DNA of 64,000 nucleotides from Lachnospiraceae bacterium (GCA_015058015.1 SVDM01000007.1:39252-103251); one strand, 5' to 3'; positions 52,848 to 63,753 are shown, numbered from the stretch's first letter. The notes: generated by a model from the letters alone, not told the origin. A program made the numbers and translations.

Positions 52848-54713
52848 TTAATCCTCCCTCCGGAAAAAGTTATATACATTCACAGCAGCTGCTTCATTCA
52901 TGGTATCCACAGCCTGCAACTCCTCAATAGATGCTTCCCTGATATTCTCAACGGAAGTAAATGCCCGCAAAAGAGCCTTCCTTCTTGCAGGACCGATACC
53001 CTCAATGTCATCTAATATTGAATGAACCTGTCCCTTGCTTCTAAGCTTTCTGTGGAACTCTATGGCGAAACGGTGGGCTTCATCCTGAATTCTGGTTATA
53101 AGCTTAAAGCATTCTGACTGTCTGTCGATGGGTATCTCTTTATTATTATAATACAGTCCTCTTGTATTGTGATTATCATCTTTAACCATTCCGCACACGG
53201 GAATATCAAGACCGTAAGTCTCAAGCACCTTCAGGGCAATATTAACCTGGCCCCTTCCGCCGTCCATCATAAGCAGATCCGGGAACTTAGTAAAGCTACC
53301 CAGCTCTTCATCGATATGCTTGGCCTCGTTAGCTTCCCTTTCTCTTATGCCGTGGCCGAACCTTCTGGTAAGAACTTCTTCCATGCTGGCATAATCATTA
53401 GGACCTATCACCGTCTTAATCTTAAACTTACGGTAGTCGTTCTTTAAAGGCTTGCCCTTTTCATATACAATCATGGAACCAACGGAATTGGTACCGCTGA
53501 TATTGGAAATATCAAAGGCTTCGATACGATAGGCTATGGGAATTCCCAGAAGAGCTGACAATTCCTTAACCGCACCAATGGTTCTGCCCTCTTCCCTCTT
53601 GATTCTCTCCTTATCCTTGGTAAGCACCATGGAGGCATTCTTAGCCGCAAGTTCCACCAGCTTCTCCTTTTTACCCTTTTGGGGCACAAGGAGTCTGACC
53701 TTGGAGCCTCGCTTATCCGACAGCCATTCCTCAATCAGTTCTTCTTCATCTATACTATACTGTAACATTATTTCCCTAGGAATAAAAGGAGTGCCGGCAT
53801 AGAATTGCTTGATAAACTCCTCCGTAACCTTGGCATCATCCTCATCCTCCACATTCTCAAAGAAGAAATGGTCTCTGCCTATCAGCTTACCGTTTCGGAT
53901 AAAGAAGACCTGAACTACTACATCTTCCTTATCTCTTGCCATGGCAATAACATCTCTATCTTCCCCGTCATCGCCGGTAATCTTTTGCTTTTCCGCCACC
54001 TTACGAACACTGGCGATGAGTTCTTTATACTCCGCTGCTTTCTCGAATTCCAAGGCATCAGAGCACTCAAACATCTTGTCTTTAAGCATATTAAGGACAT
54101 TACCGTAATTACCGTTTAGAAGATCCATGGCCTTATCCACCGACTGCCTGTACTCCTCAGGAGTAATATATCCCTGACAGGGGGCATCACACTGGTGGAT
54201 ATGGTGATTAAGACAAGGTCTTTCCTTGCCGGTATCCCTAGGCAGATTACGGTTGCATGTCCGAAGCCTGTATATTTTTCTTATTAATTCAAGGGTATCT
54301 TTCACGGCTCCTGCACTGGTATAGGGCCCGAAATACTTAGATTTGTCCTTTTTTAAGGTATGAGAAAAAAGCACCCTTGGGTAAACTTCCCCCAGGGTTA
54401 CTTTAATATACGGATATGACTTGTCGTCCATTAACATTGTGTTGTACTTCGGGCGGTGCTCTTTTATCAGATTACACTCCAATATAAGAGCCTCCATCTC
54501 CGAATCGGTAACGATATATTCGAATCTTCGAATATGACTTACCATTCTTTCAATCTTGACGCTCTTCTTATAGCCCGACTGAAAGTATTGACGGACCCGG
54601 TTCTTTAAGCTTATGGCCTTACCCACATAGATGATCTCGTCTTTCTCATCATGCATCAGGTAACAACCGGGTCTGGACGGGAGTTTTTTTAATTCTTCTT
54701 CGATATCAAACAT
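52848..54713 (-). CDS. uvrC: Excinuclease ABC subunit C
   Basis: 621 residues. N-terminal GIY-YIG nuclease ([19 protein letters not shown]), a UvrB-binding UVR segment ([26 protein letters not shown]), the RNase H-like endonuclease domain ([22 protein letters not shown]) and C-terminal helix-hairpin-helix ([18 protein letters not shown]). Makes the dual incisions in nucleotide excision repair. It lies 14 bases after ftsH. Confidence 0.97.
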   Translation of the reverse strand: MFDIEEELKKLPSRPGCYLMHDEKDEIIYVGKAISLKNRVRQYFQSGYKKSVKIERMVSHIRRFEYIVTDSEMEALILECNLIKEHRPKYNTMLMDDKSYPYIKVTLGEVYPRVLFSHTLKKDKSKYFGPYTSAGAVKDTLELIRKIYRLRTCNRNLPRDTGKERPCLNHHIHQCDAPCQGYITPEEYRQSVDKAMDLLNGNYGNVLNMLKDKMFECSDALEFEKAAEYKELIASVRKVAEKQKITGDDGEDRDVIAMARDKEDVVVQVFFIRNGKLIGRDHFFFENVEDEDDAKVTEEFIKQFYAGTPFIPREIMLQYSIDEEELIEEWLSDKRGSKVRLLVPQKGKKEKLVELAAKNASMVLTKDKERIKREEGRTIGAVKELSALLGIPIAYRIEAFDISNISGTNSVGSMIVYEKGKPLKNDYRKFKIKTVIGPNDYASMEEVLTRRFGHGIREREANEAKHIDEELGSFTKFPDLLMMDGGRGQVNIALKVLETYGLDIPVCGMVKDDNHNTRGLYYNNKEIPIDRQSECFKLITRIQDEAHRFAIEFHRKLRSKGQVHSILDDIEGIGPARRKALLRAFTSVENIREASIEELQAVDTMNEAAAVNVYNFFRRED

Positions 54714-54727
54714 TTAACCACCGTCAT

Positions 54728-57022
54728 TTACTTAAATGGAAATGATGCATCATCATTCTTCTTGCGCTTGGTCGGAGCCTTCTTAGGCGCAGGCTTTTTA
54801 GCCCTTGCAGCTTTTTTGGCCTCTGCTTCTGCCAAAGCTTTCGCCTTCTCTTCTTCAGCTCTCTTGGCCTCTGCAGCCATTCTGGCCATCTCCATACCGG
54901 TCTTTGGTCTTACTTCAAAGCTCTGGGGAGTTACTATCTCGCCTGTAGCGGGAGTCTCTTTAGTGGTCTTGGCTGTTGTGGTATATATCACTCCACCTTT
55001 GGCAAATACCGCCGCCCCCTCAGGAATCTCCTCATCGGGAGGGATAACGAAGGGCTTTTCTTCAATGGCAGGATACTTTCTTTCTTCGATGGTTAAAGGA
55101 GATTCCTCCTCATCTACTGTTCCTTCCATTCTCTCAGCTGTGCTTTCTTCCTCAGCTTCCTCAGCTTCCTCCGGTTCGGGGATGCCTTTAATCTTGCGGA
55201 ATATCTTCATGAATTCCTTGCCGGTGATGGTCTCCTTCTCAAAGAGATACTCAGCAATCTTATCAAGAACTTCTCTGTTATCGGACAAGAGCTTCTTAGC
55301 CGTGTCATAGCTCTCTTTAAGAATCTCCATAACCTCTATGTCAATCTTGGCAGCCGTATCATCACCGCAGTTGAGTACGGGACGACCGTCAAGGTACTGG
55401 CTCTCAATGGATTCAAGGCCCATAAGACCGAAGGTCTCGCTCATACCGTACTGAGTAACCATGGCTCTTGCTGTCTTGGTTGCTTTTTCTATATCATTGG
55501 CAGCGCCTGTTGTGATGGAGTTGAATACAATCTCCTCAGCAGCACGGCCACCCATATATGTAACAAGTCTTGCTTTAAGTTCATCCTTGGAGAGAAGGTA
55601 CTTCTCTTCTTCCGGTACCTGCATAACATATCCCAGAGCTCCCATGGTTCTTGGAACGATGGTAATCTTTTGAACAGGCTCCGCATTCTTCTGCAAAGCT
55701 GTAACGAGAGCATGTCCCACCTCATGATATGCTACAATCTTCTTCTCATCTTTACCCAGGATTCGATCCTTCTTTTCCTTACCTGCTATAACCACTTCAA
55801 CAGATTCGAAGAGATCTTGCTGTGATACTACACTTCGTCCATTCTTAACTGCATTAATTGCAGCCTCGTTAATCATATTGGCCAGATCTGAACCTACGGC
55901 ACCTGATGTGGCAAGGGCAATAGCCTCAAGGTCAACGGAATCGTCCATCAGAACGTCCTTGGAATGAACTCTCAAAGTCTCGAGACGACCTTTAAGATCC
56001 GGTTTATCAACTATAATTCTTCTGTCGAAACGTCCCGGACGGAGAAGAGCCTTATCAAGGACTTCCGGTCTGTTGGTAGCCGCAAGGATAAGGAGACCCT
56101 TGGATGTATCAAAACCATCCATCTCAGCAAGAAGCTGATTCAAGGTCTGCTCACGCTCATCATTACCGCCGCCGTATCTGGAATCACGACTCTTACCGAT
56201 GGCATCAATCTCATCAATAAATATAATACAAGGTGCATTCTTCTGGGCTTCCTTAAAGAGGTCTCTTACTCTGGAAGCACCTACACCAACGAACATCTCT
56301 ACAAAGTCGGAACCGGCCAGTGAGAAGAAAGGCACGTTAGCCTCACCTGCAACAGCCTTGGCAAGTAAAGTCTTACCTGTTCCCGGAGGGCCTACCAACA
56401 AGGCTCCCTTGGGTAGCTTGGCTCCAATCTTGGTGTATCTGGAAGGATTGTGAAGGAAATCAACAACCTCCTGCAGGGACTCTTTGGCTTCATCCTGTCC
56501 AGCAACATCCTTAAATGTAACACCGGTTTCCTTTTGAACATACACCTTGGCATTGCTCTTTCCGACACCCATCACTCCGCCGCCGGCATTCATCTTCTTC
56601 ATGATAAATGCCCAGAAAGCCGCAAGTAATACTACCGGCAATATAATGGAGAGGATATTGTAAAGCCATACGTACTTATCATCTGCAATAGCGCCGGAAT
56701 ACTTAACTCCCGCATCCTGCAGTTTCTTAACAAGATCCTCATCTCCCACATATCCTGTGTAGAACTTCTTCTCTATATAAGAAGACTGCACCTTGGGAGT
56801 AATACTGATCTTATCTTTTTCAATGGATACTTCCGATATCTCGTCGTTCTTCAGCATCTCCATGAACTGATCGTATGTAATCTCCTGATTGGATACGTCA
56901 TTAATCTTATTCATTATAAAGGTGACAATCATGAGGGAAATAAGGGTCATGATGATCATCATCATTATTGTCTGCCCGTTTTTTCCGTTCTTCTTGTCGT
57001 TATTGTTATTGTTATCATTCAT
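54728..57022 (-). CDS. ftsH: ATP-dependent zinc metalloprotease FtsH, with long tail
   Basis: 764 residues. Two membrane spans (about 18-38 and 120-140), AAA domain with Walker A GPPGTGKT and Walker [12 protein letters not shown], arginine finger region RPGRFDRR and zinc motif HEVGH. It degrades membrane and regulatory proteins. The last ~150 residues beyond the usual end are Glu-rich, then Thr/Pro, then an Ala/Lys/Glu helix and a Lys/Pro-rich terminus, about 100 longer than typical. The stretch is acidic then basic and probably disordered. Confidence 0.96.
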   Translation of the reverse strand: MNDNNNNNDKKNGKNGQTIMMMIIMTLISLMIVTFIMNKINDVSNQEITYDQFMEMLKNDEISEVSIEKDKISITPKVQSSYIEKKFYTGYVGDEDLVKKLQDAGVKYSGAIADDKYVWLYNILSIILPVVLLAAFWAFIMKKMNAGGGVMGVGKSNAKVYVQKETGVTFKDVAGQDEAKESLQEVVDFLHNPSRYTKIGAKLPKGALLVGPPGTGKTLLAKAVAGEANVPFFSLAGSDFVEMFVGVGASRVRDLFKEAQKNAPCIIFIDEIDAIGKSRDSRYGGGNDEREQTLNQLLAEMDGFDTSKGLLILAATNRPEVLDKALLRPGRFDRRIIVDKPDLKGRLETLRVHSKDVLMDDSVDLEAIALATSGAVGSDLANMINEAAINAVKNGRSVVSQQDLFESVEVVIAGKEKKDRILGKDEKKIVAYHEVGHALVTALQKNAEPVQKITIVPRTMGALGYVMQVPEEEKYLLSKDELKARLVTYMGGRAAEEIVFNSITTGAANDIEKATKTARAMVTQYGMSETFGLMGLESIESQYLDGRPVLNCGDDTAAKIDIEVMEILKESYDTAKKLLSDNREVLDKIAEYLFEKETITGKEFMKIFRKIKGIPEPEEAEEAEEESTAERMEGTVDEEESPLTIEERKYPAIEEKPFVIPPDEEIPEGAAVFAKGGVIYTTTAKTTKETPATGEIVTPQSFEVRPKTGMEMARMAAEAKRAEEEKAKALAEAEAKKAARAKKPAPKKAPTKRKKNDDASFPFK

Positions 57023-57077
57023 AAAATGCTACCTCTTAAAACCTATCTAGTTCAAAGTGTGCCAAACAAATAACCTA

Positions 57078-57809
57078 CTATAATACCTTATCTAAGAAGT
57101 CAATGGTTCTGGGGTTCTGGGGATGATTGAATATCTGATCCGGAGTACCCTCCTCCACAATATAACCGCCATCCATAAAGATAACACGGTTAGATACTTC
57201 TCTTGCAAAGCCGATCTCATGGGTAACAACCACCATGGTCATTCCCTTATCAGCCAAATCTTTCATAACATTCAATACTTCGCCTACCATCTCCGGGTCA
57301 AGAGCTGATGTAGGCTCGTCAAAAAGCATAATATCGGGATCCATACATAAAGCTCTTGCTATGGCAACACGCTGCTTCTGTCCTCCGGACAGCTGTGCCG
57401 GATAAGCATAAGCTTTATCTTCAAGTCCTACCGTCTTAAGAAGTTCCAAGGCCTTCTCTTTGGCCTCCTCCTTAGTCAGCTTCTTAAGCTCCACAGGAGC
57501 AAGGGTTATATTCTCTATTACGCTTAAATGCGGGAAAAGGTTAAAGTGCTGGAATACCATGCCGATATTCTCACGAATCTTATTAAGATCCGTAGAAGCA
57601 TCAGCCATATTAACCCCGTCGACGATAACGCTTCCCTCTGTGATGGTCTCTAATCTGTTAAGGCAACGAAGGAAGGTGGACTTACCGGAACCCGATGGTC
57701 CGATAAGGCATACTACTTCGCCCTCTTCTATCTCAACATCCATTCCCTTCAATACTTCAAGGAAACCGAAATTCTTCTTAAGTCCTTTGACACTAACCTT
57801 ACTTGGCAT
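57078..57809 (-). CDS. glnQ: Polar amino acid ABC transporter ATPase (GlnQ-like)
   Basis: 243 residues. Walker [17 protein letters not shown]-loop [16 protein letters not shown], signature [15 protein letters not shown], Walker [21 protein letters not shown]. These are hallmarks of GlnQ/HisP-type ATPases. It overlaps the permease gene by 11 bases. Nothing convincing as a promoter was found in the 55-base gap before ftsH. Confidence 0.93.
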   Translation of the reverse strand: MPSKVSVKGLKKNFGFLEVLKGMDVEIEEGEVVCLIGPSGSGKSTFLRCLNRLETITEGSVIVDGVNMADASTDLNKIRENIGMVFQHFNLFPHLSVIENITLAPVELKKLTKEEAKEKALELLKTVGLEDKAYAYPAQLSGGQKQRVAIARALCMDPDIMLFDEPTSALDPEMVGEVLNVMKDLADKGMTMVVVTHEIGFAREVSNRVIFMDGGYIVEEGTPDQIFNHPQNPRTIDFLDKVL

Positions 57810-58455
57810 AGGTCAACCTCCTCTCCACCCTCTTGGCAACAAAGGATAATATGTTGATTACAATCAGGTACATAATCGCAATAATAATCCATACATTGAA
57901 GCTCTCAAATGTACGCGAGATAATAATCTGTCCCTGCTTAACCAACTCCGGAAGTCCTATTACGGAAAGTATGGATGTATCTTTCAATGTAATGATAAAC
58001 TGGTTGATAATTGAAGGAATCATGGTACGTATAGCCTGGGGAAGAACAACCTTTCTCATGGCCTTACCGTATGATAAACCAAGACTTCTTGCGGCTTCCA
58101 TCTGTCCCTTGTCAACAGACTGAATACCACCTCTTACAATCTCAGCCATGTATGCGCCTGCATTAAGACTTAAGGCAATAACTCCGGCAACCAGACCGTC
58201 AAGCTTAATGCCCGTGGCAAGCGGCACTCCGAAATATATAAAGAATCCCAATACAATAAGAGGGACTCCTCTGATAACATTTATATAAATATTGGCAATT
58301 ATGTGTAAAACTCTGCTCTTAGATACATTAAAGAGACCGAATATAAGTCCAAATACTGAAGCAAACACCAATGATAAAAATGTAAGCTCAAGAGTCTTAC
58401 CCATAGCCAGCAGAAGTACCATGTAATTCTGCTGTATCAGTTCAATTATACTCAT
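57799..58455 (-). CDS. glnP: Polar amino acid ABC transporter permease (GlnP-like)
   Basis: 218 residues with five hydrophobic spans and the EAA motif [22 protein letters not shown]. It forms a homodimeric channel. Family members import Gln, Cys, Arg or His; specificity cannot be read here. Confidence 0.92.
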   Translation of the reverse strand: MSIIELIQQNYMVLLLAMGKTLELTFLSLVFASVFGLIFGLFNVSKSRVLHIIANIYINVIRGVPLIVLGFFIYFGVPLATGIKLDGLVAGVIALSLNAGAYMAEIVRGGIQSVDKGQMEAARSLGLSYGKAMRKVVLPQAIRTMIPSIINQFIITLKDTSILSVIGLPELVKQGQIIISRTFESFNVWIIIAIMYLIVINILSFVAKRVERRLTYAK

Positions 58456-58494
58456 AACTAACTCTTCCTAACCCGAAACATCTGCTAAAACCTT

Positions 58495-58530
58495 TAAAAA
58501 GGACTGCAGCTGCAAAACGCTGCAGTCCTT
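58495..58530 (-). terminator. Terminator between glnH-like and glnP-like genes
   Basis: AAGGACTGCAGC pairs over 12 bp with GCTGCAGTCCTT around an 8-base loop, then five T on the minus strand. It lies 22 bases after the binding-protein stop codon and probably limits read-through to the permease genes. Confidence 0.9.
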
Positions 58531-58552
58531 ATTATTCAGTTACAATCCGTCC

Positions 58553-59356
58553 TCATTTAGTATATCTGTTGATTATCTCATCAAATACACCGTTCTTCTT
58601 AATATTGGCAAGTCCGGCATTAAACTTCTCAATAAGCTCCGCATTCTGACCCTTCTTAACAGCGAATCCGTAAGGTGTCTCCATAGCCTTAACGCTCTCA
58701 ACAACCTTCAGCTTAAGATTGCTGTTAGTCTTAATAGCGTATGCCATTACAGGATAATCCTCAAAACAAGCAACTTCATTACCTGTTACGATTGCCTGAT
58801 ACATTGTCGGTGAATCATCATATACTGTAATCTTTAAGCTGTACTGATCCTTGATTGATTCAGCGTATGTAGCTCCTGTTGTACCCTTCTTAACTGCAAC
58901 CTGCTTACCCTTGATATCCTCAATTGACTTGATATCTGAGTCAGCCTTAACCGCGATGGTTACGGGTACGTTATAATAACTCTCTGAGAAATCGAATTTC
59001 TTCTTTCTGTCTTCTGTGATACTCATTCCGGCAATCATACCGTCGGCCTGTCCTGCTTCTACAGCCTGTAATGAAGCGTCAAAACCAAGTGCCTTAATCT
59101 CATACTTGAATCCCTGATCCTTTGCAATAGCTTCTAAAAGATCCATGTCGATTCCGACTCTCTTGCCGTCTTTGTCTTCATACTCGAAAGGTGCAAAAGC
59201 TGTGTCTGTTGCGATAACATATTTATCTTTGGCAGCTGAGCTTGAAGCTGCTCCTGAAGATGCTGCTGAGCTACCGTTTCCGCCGCTGTTGCCGCATCCG
59301 ACTGCTCCTACTAACATAAGTCCCGCAAGTAAAAGGGAAACTACTCTTTTTTTCAT
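58553..59356 (-). CDS. glnH: Polar amino acid ABC transporter substrate-binding lipoprotein (GlnH-like)
   Basis: 267 residues. Lipobox VGAVGC (Cys about 21) then a Ser/Ala/Gly tether. The mature part carries YVIATDTAFAPFEYEDKDGK, GIDMDLLEAIAKDQGF and DGMIAGMSITEDRKKKFDFS, the cluster 3 solute-binding signature. It feeds the GlnPQ-like importer. The ligand is probably a polar amino acid. Confidence 0.92.
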   Translation of the reverse strand: MKKRVVSLLLAGLMLVGAVGCGNSGGNGSSAASSGAASSSAAKDKYVIATDTAFAPFEYEDKDGKRVGIDMDLLEAIAKDQGFKYEIKALGFDASLQAVEAGQADGMIAGMSITEDRKKKFDFSESYYNVPVTIAVKADSDIKSIEDIKGKQVAVKKGTTGATYAESIKDQYSLKITVYDDSPTMYQAIVTGNEVACFEDYPVMAYAIKTNSNLKLKVVESVKAMETPYGFAVKKGQNAELIEKFNAGLANIKKNGVFDEIINRYTK

Positions 59357-59439
59357 TCAATATTCCTCCTTAAATTCAATCAATGTGCTTCATACCCCCG
59401 AAAGCACATAAATAAGCGCATTCTTATACACGCTCTAAT

Positions 59440-59468
59440 ACTATACCATATTAAACTATCAAGGTCAA
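59440..59468 (-). promoter_or_regulatory. Promoter of the glnH-P-Q operon
   Basis: TTGACC (59463-59468), 17 bases, TATAGT (59440-59445) with an extended -10 TGG. The leader contains a 6-bp hairpin GTGCTT/AAGCAC just before the ribosome binding site. Confidence 0.75.
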
Positions 59469-59551
59469 TAAATCTCACTGCAGATAGAGATGAAAATTCC
59501 TCTGTGTTGTGATAAAATACCATTACTTTATAGTTTACAGAGGGAAATAAT

Positions 59552-60295
59552 ATGCATAATATTTGGGAAGAGCACAGTAAGATTTGCGCGTTTTATTCTG
59601 ACATGAATCATTCCATATGGAAACCGGAGCTGCCGGGAGGAGATGAAAACCTTCATTTCCTGGCAGACTATTGCGGAGTGGAGGCGTCCCGCATTATCCG
59701 CACGGTCCAGACCCACTCCTCCACCATAAGAGTTGTGAAGGATGAAGAATCATATAAAGATTACAAGGATGATACCTTATCAATTAAGCCTGACGGCATA
59801 GACGGGCTGGTAACTGATGTCCCGGGTATCCTTCTTACGGTGCTGTCTGCTGATTGCGTTCCGGTTTTAATGTACGACCCCAAAGAGAATGTCATAGCCG
59901 CTCTTCACAGCGGATGGAGAGGCACCTGTAACAAAATCAGTGCCAAAATGATTGATATTATGAGCCGGGAATATAACTGCATGCCGGCTGATATTCGTAT
60001 TCTTATAGGCCCCCATATCTGCGGAAGGCATTACGAAGTGGGGCCGGAACTTTCCGACATGTTCTCGGTCAACTTCAATGAAGATGAGCTTTCCCGCATA
60101 TTTTTACCTGCCCCGAATAGCAAGCTGCTTCTTGACATGACTGCAGCCATTACCATAAGCTGCATCAATGCCGGGGTGCCGGTTGATAATATATGCGACT
60201 GCGGAGTCTGTACCTACGAAGACGTAAGTCTCTCCTCTTACCGCCGTACCGGGACGACCACGGATCGTATTCTTACTGGAATTATGCTTAAATAG
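59552..60295 (+). CDS. pgeF: PgeF family peptidoglycan editing factor (DUF152/laccase-like)
   Basis: 247 residues. Zinc-binding residues are in QTHSSTIRVV, LSADCVPVLMYD and HSGWRGT. PgeF hydrolyses misincorporated UDP-MurNAc dipeptide in E. coli; others act on purine nucleosides. GAGGG lies 7 bases before the ATG. A plausible -10 TATAGT with TTGTGA lies just upstream (59510-59540). It stands alone on the plus strand between two minus-strand genes. Confidence 0.9.
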   Translation: MHNIWEEHSKICAFYSDMNHSIWKPELPGGDENLHFLADYCGVEASRIIRTVQTHSSTIRVVKDEESYKDYKDDTLSIKPDGIDGLVTDVPGILLTVLSADCVPVLMYDPKENVIAALHSGWRGTCNKISAKMIDIMSREYNCMPADIRILIGPHICGRHYEVGPELSDMFSVNFNEDELSRIFLPAPNSKLLLDMTAAITISCINAGVPVDNICDCGVCTYEDVSLSSYRRTGTTTDRILTGIMLK

Positions 60296-60335
60296 TTCTA
60301 TCCATAACTACTTTTGAGCCTCCCAAGAAAAAGCA

Positions 60336-61781
60336 TTAATAAATCTTCGGCAGCACTTCCCCGAGATACTTCTTTACCCATTTCATCTCGTGTTCGCCGT
60401 CTTCAAAAACCGTGAAGGAAGTATTGCCCTCCCGGCTCATATCGAAGTACTCCGGATACTCTTTTAGGGCATCCATCATGTGACCCAGGCCCTCCGCCGC
60501 CTGGTCTTTGCTTCCGGTAAGGGCGTAAATTCTATAATCTTTCCCGGAATAACCCTGGGCTCGCACCACATCTACCAAGACCGCTGCAGTCTCAGTCGGG
60601 TTGTGGCCTCCACATTTTCTTCCCAATATCCAGCAGTCTCCGCTTATGGGAATAAACTTTGAGAAAAATCTTAATTTCTCGCAAACCATATACCAGGTGG
60701 TAACAGATCCTAAGGAGAATCCGCCGAATGCCCTATGTTTTCTTGAGGCGATAAAGCCCTCCTCGTTGACATTTTCCGCATATGTTGAATATACGGATTC
60801 CACTGCCGGCATAAGACAAGTGTCAATTTCCTTAAGGAATTCCTTAGCCGCCTCCCAGGATTCCACCTTATCCTTCTTATCATATTTAGACGAATAGACT
60901 GTGGGAGTAACTATAATAAGAGGCTGTATCTTTCCTTCTTCAATAAGGGTATCTATCCTCTTTTTAAATCTTGTTTCATGGTCCATGCTTCCGAAGTAGT
61001 CTTCCGGACCGCCTCCGCCGCCGTGCATAAGGTAGAGTATATCGTATCTTTGTGTATCATCATAGTCGTAGGGCAGATATACACAAGCCTTCTTTCTTTC
61101 AGCTATTCCGTCATAAGTAAACCATTCTACACGACCCGTTTTGCCAGCTTTGTTGCCCAGGCCGTTTATTACCTTGGCAAATGCCTTGGCTGTTCTTTCT
61201 TCCGGGTCTTTGAAGTGATTACCCGGGTTCCATTCAAATATGGTTTCTACCCCTCGAGAATCAAGGACCCTGCGGGCTTCTTCCATACAATCCGCCACAG
61301 TGGACATTATCCTGTTTTTAGTCTTTGCTTCCTTATCTCCCAGGCTAAGATAGACCCTGCCCGTCTTTATCTCTTCTTTTTTCATATAATCCAAAAAGCC
61401 CGGATACCAGACTGAAGGAGAGGCTGCGGCAACTCCCACAAAACTGCCCGTCTTGCAGGCTACCCATAAGGAAAACAAAGCTCCCAAAGAATAACCCCCA
61501 CAGATATACTCCTTGCTGTTATCCTTGCAAAGATCAAGCACCTCTTTTAAAGTAGCCTCCGCCCCTCCGCCAAAGTCCTCCTTGCCGAATACGGCAGGAG
61601 CCTTCCAGGGTGAGAGGTCCTTATTCCAGTCATCCACCTCAAGGGCTATCAGACAGAAGTCCTTATTGGACAAGTGCTTAATCTCCTTTACTTCCTTCTC
61701 CATCGCAGCCAGTTCCCGACCGTCAATCGGCTGAATCAAGACAATCTTAGCTGACCTGTTGCCATATGTATGAGTCTTCAT
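60336..61781 (-). CDS. Fused double alpha/beta-hydrolase (esterase) protein
   Basis: 481 residues with two hydrolase domains in one chain. Domain 1 (about 1-210) has the nucleophile elbow GGYSLGALF and a His in NPGNHFKDPEER. Domain 2 (about 215-481) resembles esterase D or feruloyl esterase: oxyanion region LMHGGGGGPEDYFG, elbow GGFSLGSVT, and a His in FEDGEHEMKW. No signal peptide, so cytosolic. GGGGAG lies 7 bases before the ATG at 61779-61781, so the start five codons earlier is rejected. Substrate may be acetylated or feruloylated carbohydrate. Confidence 0.85.
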   Translation of the reverse strand: MKTHTYGNRSAKIVLIQPIDGRELAAMEKEVKEIKHLSNKDFCLIALEVDDWNKDLSPWKAPAVFGKEDFGGGAEATLKEVLDLCKDNSKEYICGGYSLGALFSLWVACKTGSFVGVAAASPSVWYPGFLDYMKKEEIKTGRVYLSLGDKEAKTKNRIMSTVADCMEEARRVLDSRGVETIFEWNPGNHFKDPEERTAKAFAKVINGLGNKAGKTGRVEWFTYDGIAERKKACVYLPYDYDDTQRYDILYLMHGGGGGPEDYFGSMDHETRFKKRIDTLIEEGKIQPLIIVTPTVYSSKYDKKDKVESWEAAKEFLKEIDTCLMPAVESVYSTYAENVNEEGFIASRKHRAFGGFSLGSVTTWYMVCEKLRFFSKFIPISGDCWILGRKCGGHNPTETAAVLVDVVRAQGYSGKDYRIYALTGSKDQAAEGLGHMMDALKEYPEYFDMSREGNTSFTVFEDGEHEMKWVKKYLGEVLPKIY

Positions 61782-61872
61782 CTTGTTTCTCCCCATAATT
61801 ATTGTTACCAGATTAATTATAACTGCAAAAGATTAAGATGGCAAAGCAGATGATGATTGCAGTTTTAAAACC

Positions 61873-61901
61873 TTGACAGGGTTAGTGCCATATGGTAATA
61901 T
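61873..61901 (+). promoter_or_regulatory. Promoter of the Rpn-like gene
   Basis: TTGACA (61873-61878), 17 bases, TAATAT (61896-61901) with TGG before it. The leader contains AATGTATG/CATACATT (61929-61936 and 61973-61980), an 8-bp inverted repeat. Confidence 0.75.
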
Positions 61902-62014
61902 TTTCCATGCGGGTTCATCTCGCAGTTCAATGTATGTATCTAAGAATTCTATTTTTCAGTGCAATTATCTTGCATACATTCAAAACCGACAAATAATGCG
62001 AAAGGACTTTTTAA

Positions 62015-63055
62015 ATGAACAATGACATTTCTATGTCCTCTTCTTCTAATGAGGATAAGGACCGCTCTGCGGAGTTAGCGGAAGGTTCAGACACGGGTAT
62101 TCTCTCCCGACACATCTATGATGATGCATTTCTATCTGCTTGTTCATGGGCCAAGAGACTATTGATTCCTCTGATTAATGAAGTCTTTGGCACTGACATT
62201 TCAGAAGACGCTAAGATTACTATGGCTCCAAATGAGCAGTACTCTCACAAGAAAGATGCTAAAGGGCGTGAGCGGCTAATTAAGCGAATAACGGACGCAC
62301 TTATCCGGGTTGATGGAAGCACCTATCATTTCGAAGCGGAAAGCAAAAATGACGGGCGGATTCTTATGCGAATAGCCGAGTATGACACCCTCATCGCCCA
62401 TAACGACGGGTTCTACGAAGGGAACACCTTTGTAATGAGGCTGCCTTCCACAGCAGTTATCTTCTTACGAAAACATCTAAATCTCCCGGCTTTTGGGACA
62501 GTGAGATACGAGACTGATGGGAACTTCGTAGAGCAAACCGTGCCATTTATCATGGTATCAAAGTATAGTTTGGAGTATATAGACGAGAGACATCTGTATA
62601 TCCTGTTGCCTTTCTACCTCATGCGATATGAACATGCACTAAAACACGATACGGTAAGCAAGCATGTTCTGATTGAAAATGAGGCCGCCAGGGTATATGA
62701 TATACTTACTAAAGCATATGAAGATAAGCAGATAACTCGCAAGGAATATGAACACATATTGACTCTGTGCAATGATGTTGTGCAGGCGATTAGCGATAAA
62801 AGTACCATTAAGGAAAGGCTGGTGGATGCTATGGGTACTGGAGTTTTAAAGACGATGGAAGAGCGTGGATATGATAAAGGCTATGACAAGGGCAAAGACG
62901 ACGGTATGATTGCAGGCAAAGAAAACGGCTTAAAAGCCATGGTTGACACCTTGAAGAACATCTTCCCTGATTTTGATACGGTTTATGAGCATATAGTTGC
63001 GAATAAGACATATTCCAACCTCACTAAAGAAGACGTAAGAAAGTATTACTTATAG
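62015..63055 (+). CDS. Rpn family PD-(D/E)XK nuclease-like protein
   Basis: 346 residues. The nuclease core reads RITDALIRVDGSTYHFEAESK: Asp at the first strand and E-x-K on the next, as in recombination-promoting nucleases (former transposase_31/PDDEXK families). The C-terminus has KGYDKGKDDG repeats and a helical tail usual in this family (EERGYDKGYDKGKDD). Possibly mobile-element derived but no insertion-sequence ends were seen. AAAGGA precedes the ATG by 8 bases. Confidence 0.85.
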   Translation: MNNDISMSSSSNEDKDRSAELAEGSDTGILSRHIYDDAFLSACSWAKRLLIPLINEVFGTDISEDAKITMAPNEQYSHKKDAKGRERLIKRITDALIRVDGSTYHFEAESKNDGRILMRIAEYDTLIAHNDGFYEGNTFVMRLPSTAVIFLRKHLNLPAFGTVRYETDGNFVEQTVPFIMVSKYSLEYIDERHLYILLPFYLMRYEHALKHDTVSKHVLIENEAARVYDILTKAYEDKQITRKEYEHILTLCNDVVQAISDKSTIKERLVDAMGTGVLKTMEERGYDKGYDKGKDDGMIAGKENGLKAMVDTLKNIFPDFDTVYEHIVANKTYSNLTKEDVRKYYL

Positions 63056-63094
63056 TATCATATGAGAGAAATCAGAGAAAAGGAGACCTAAACC

Positions 63095-63532
63095 ATGCAG
63101 CTTGAGAAACTTCAAAAAGATATGATGAAGGCCATGAAGGCCCATGATAAAGCAAGAAAGGAATCCATATCGGTATTATATTCTGCAGCCAAGAAAGTGG
63201 GTATCGATCAGGGATGCCGTGATGACATTCCCGAAGAGATGGTTGATGCAGCAATTCTAAAGGAAGTCAAAAGCGTAAAAGAACAAATCGAGACCTGCCC
63301 GGCCAATCGTACCGACCTTCTGGAGGAATACAAGGCACGTCTTGCTGTATTCGAAGAATACGCTCCCAAGATGATGAGTGCCGAGGAAGTTGAAAGCTTC
63401 CTTAAAGAAAAGCATGCCGACGTTCTTGCCTCCGGCAACAAGGGCATGATTATGAAGACTGTAATGCCAGAGCTTAAAGGCAAGGCTGACGGTAAGGTTA
63501 TATCGGAAGTTGTTGCCAAGTTCTGCAAATAA
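63095..63532 (+). CDS. GatB/YqeY domain protein
   Basis: 145 residues, LEKLQKDMMKAMKAHDKARK at the start, with the YqeY fold (helical bundle plus tail) related to the C-terminus of GatB, which binds tRNA. The usual EEVE and KGMIMKTVMPELKGKADGK motifs occur. Function unclear. AAGGAG lies 9 bases before the ATG. It follows the Rpn-like gene by 39 bases. Confidence 0.9.
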   Translation: MQLEKLQKDMMKAMKAHDKARKESISVLYSAAKKVGIDQGCRDDIPEEMVDAAILKEVKSVKEQIETCPANRTDLLEEYKARLAVFEEYAPKMMSAEEVESFLKEKHADVLASGNKGMIMKTVMPELKGKADGKVISEVVAKFCK

Positions 63533-63548
63533 GATCTTTAGATAGTGA

Positions 63549-63572
63549 GAGCCTGCGAATCATCGTAGGCTC
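63549..63572 (+). terminator. Candidate terminator after the YqeY gene
   Basis: GAGCCTGCG pairs with CGTAGGCTC (one G-T) around a 6-base loop, followed by TGTTTATC. The T-run is poor. Confidence 0.55.
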
Positions 63573-63627
63573 TGTTTATCGGAGTGTGTGAAAGTTTTTC
63601 TGTAAATGAGATATCCTAAGATAATTG

Positions 63628-63669
63628 CGAGCTGAATGGTGGTTAAATATCCATTGTTCAGCTCGTTTT
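63628..63669 (+). terminator. Second hairpin, terminator-like
   Basis: CGAGCTGAATGG pairs with CCA-TTG-TTCAGCTCG (a 3-base bulge) around an 11-base loop, then TTTTGAC. It follows the first terminator by 55 bases. Confidence 0.5.
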
Positions 63670-63753
63670 GACTATATATAATTCCGTGAATTTCGTCAAG
63701 CTTTATGTTAGAATGAATGCATATTATATTACAGGATAATTGACGATGGATAA

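Noticed and set aside
59361..59440. Riboswitch in the glnH leader
   Set aside because: Only one short hairpin is visible and the leader is about 70 bases, without a known aptamer pattern.
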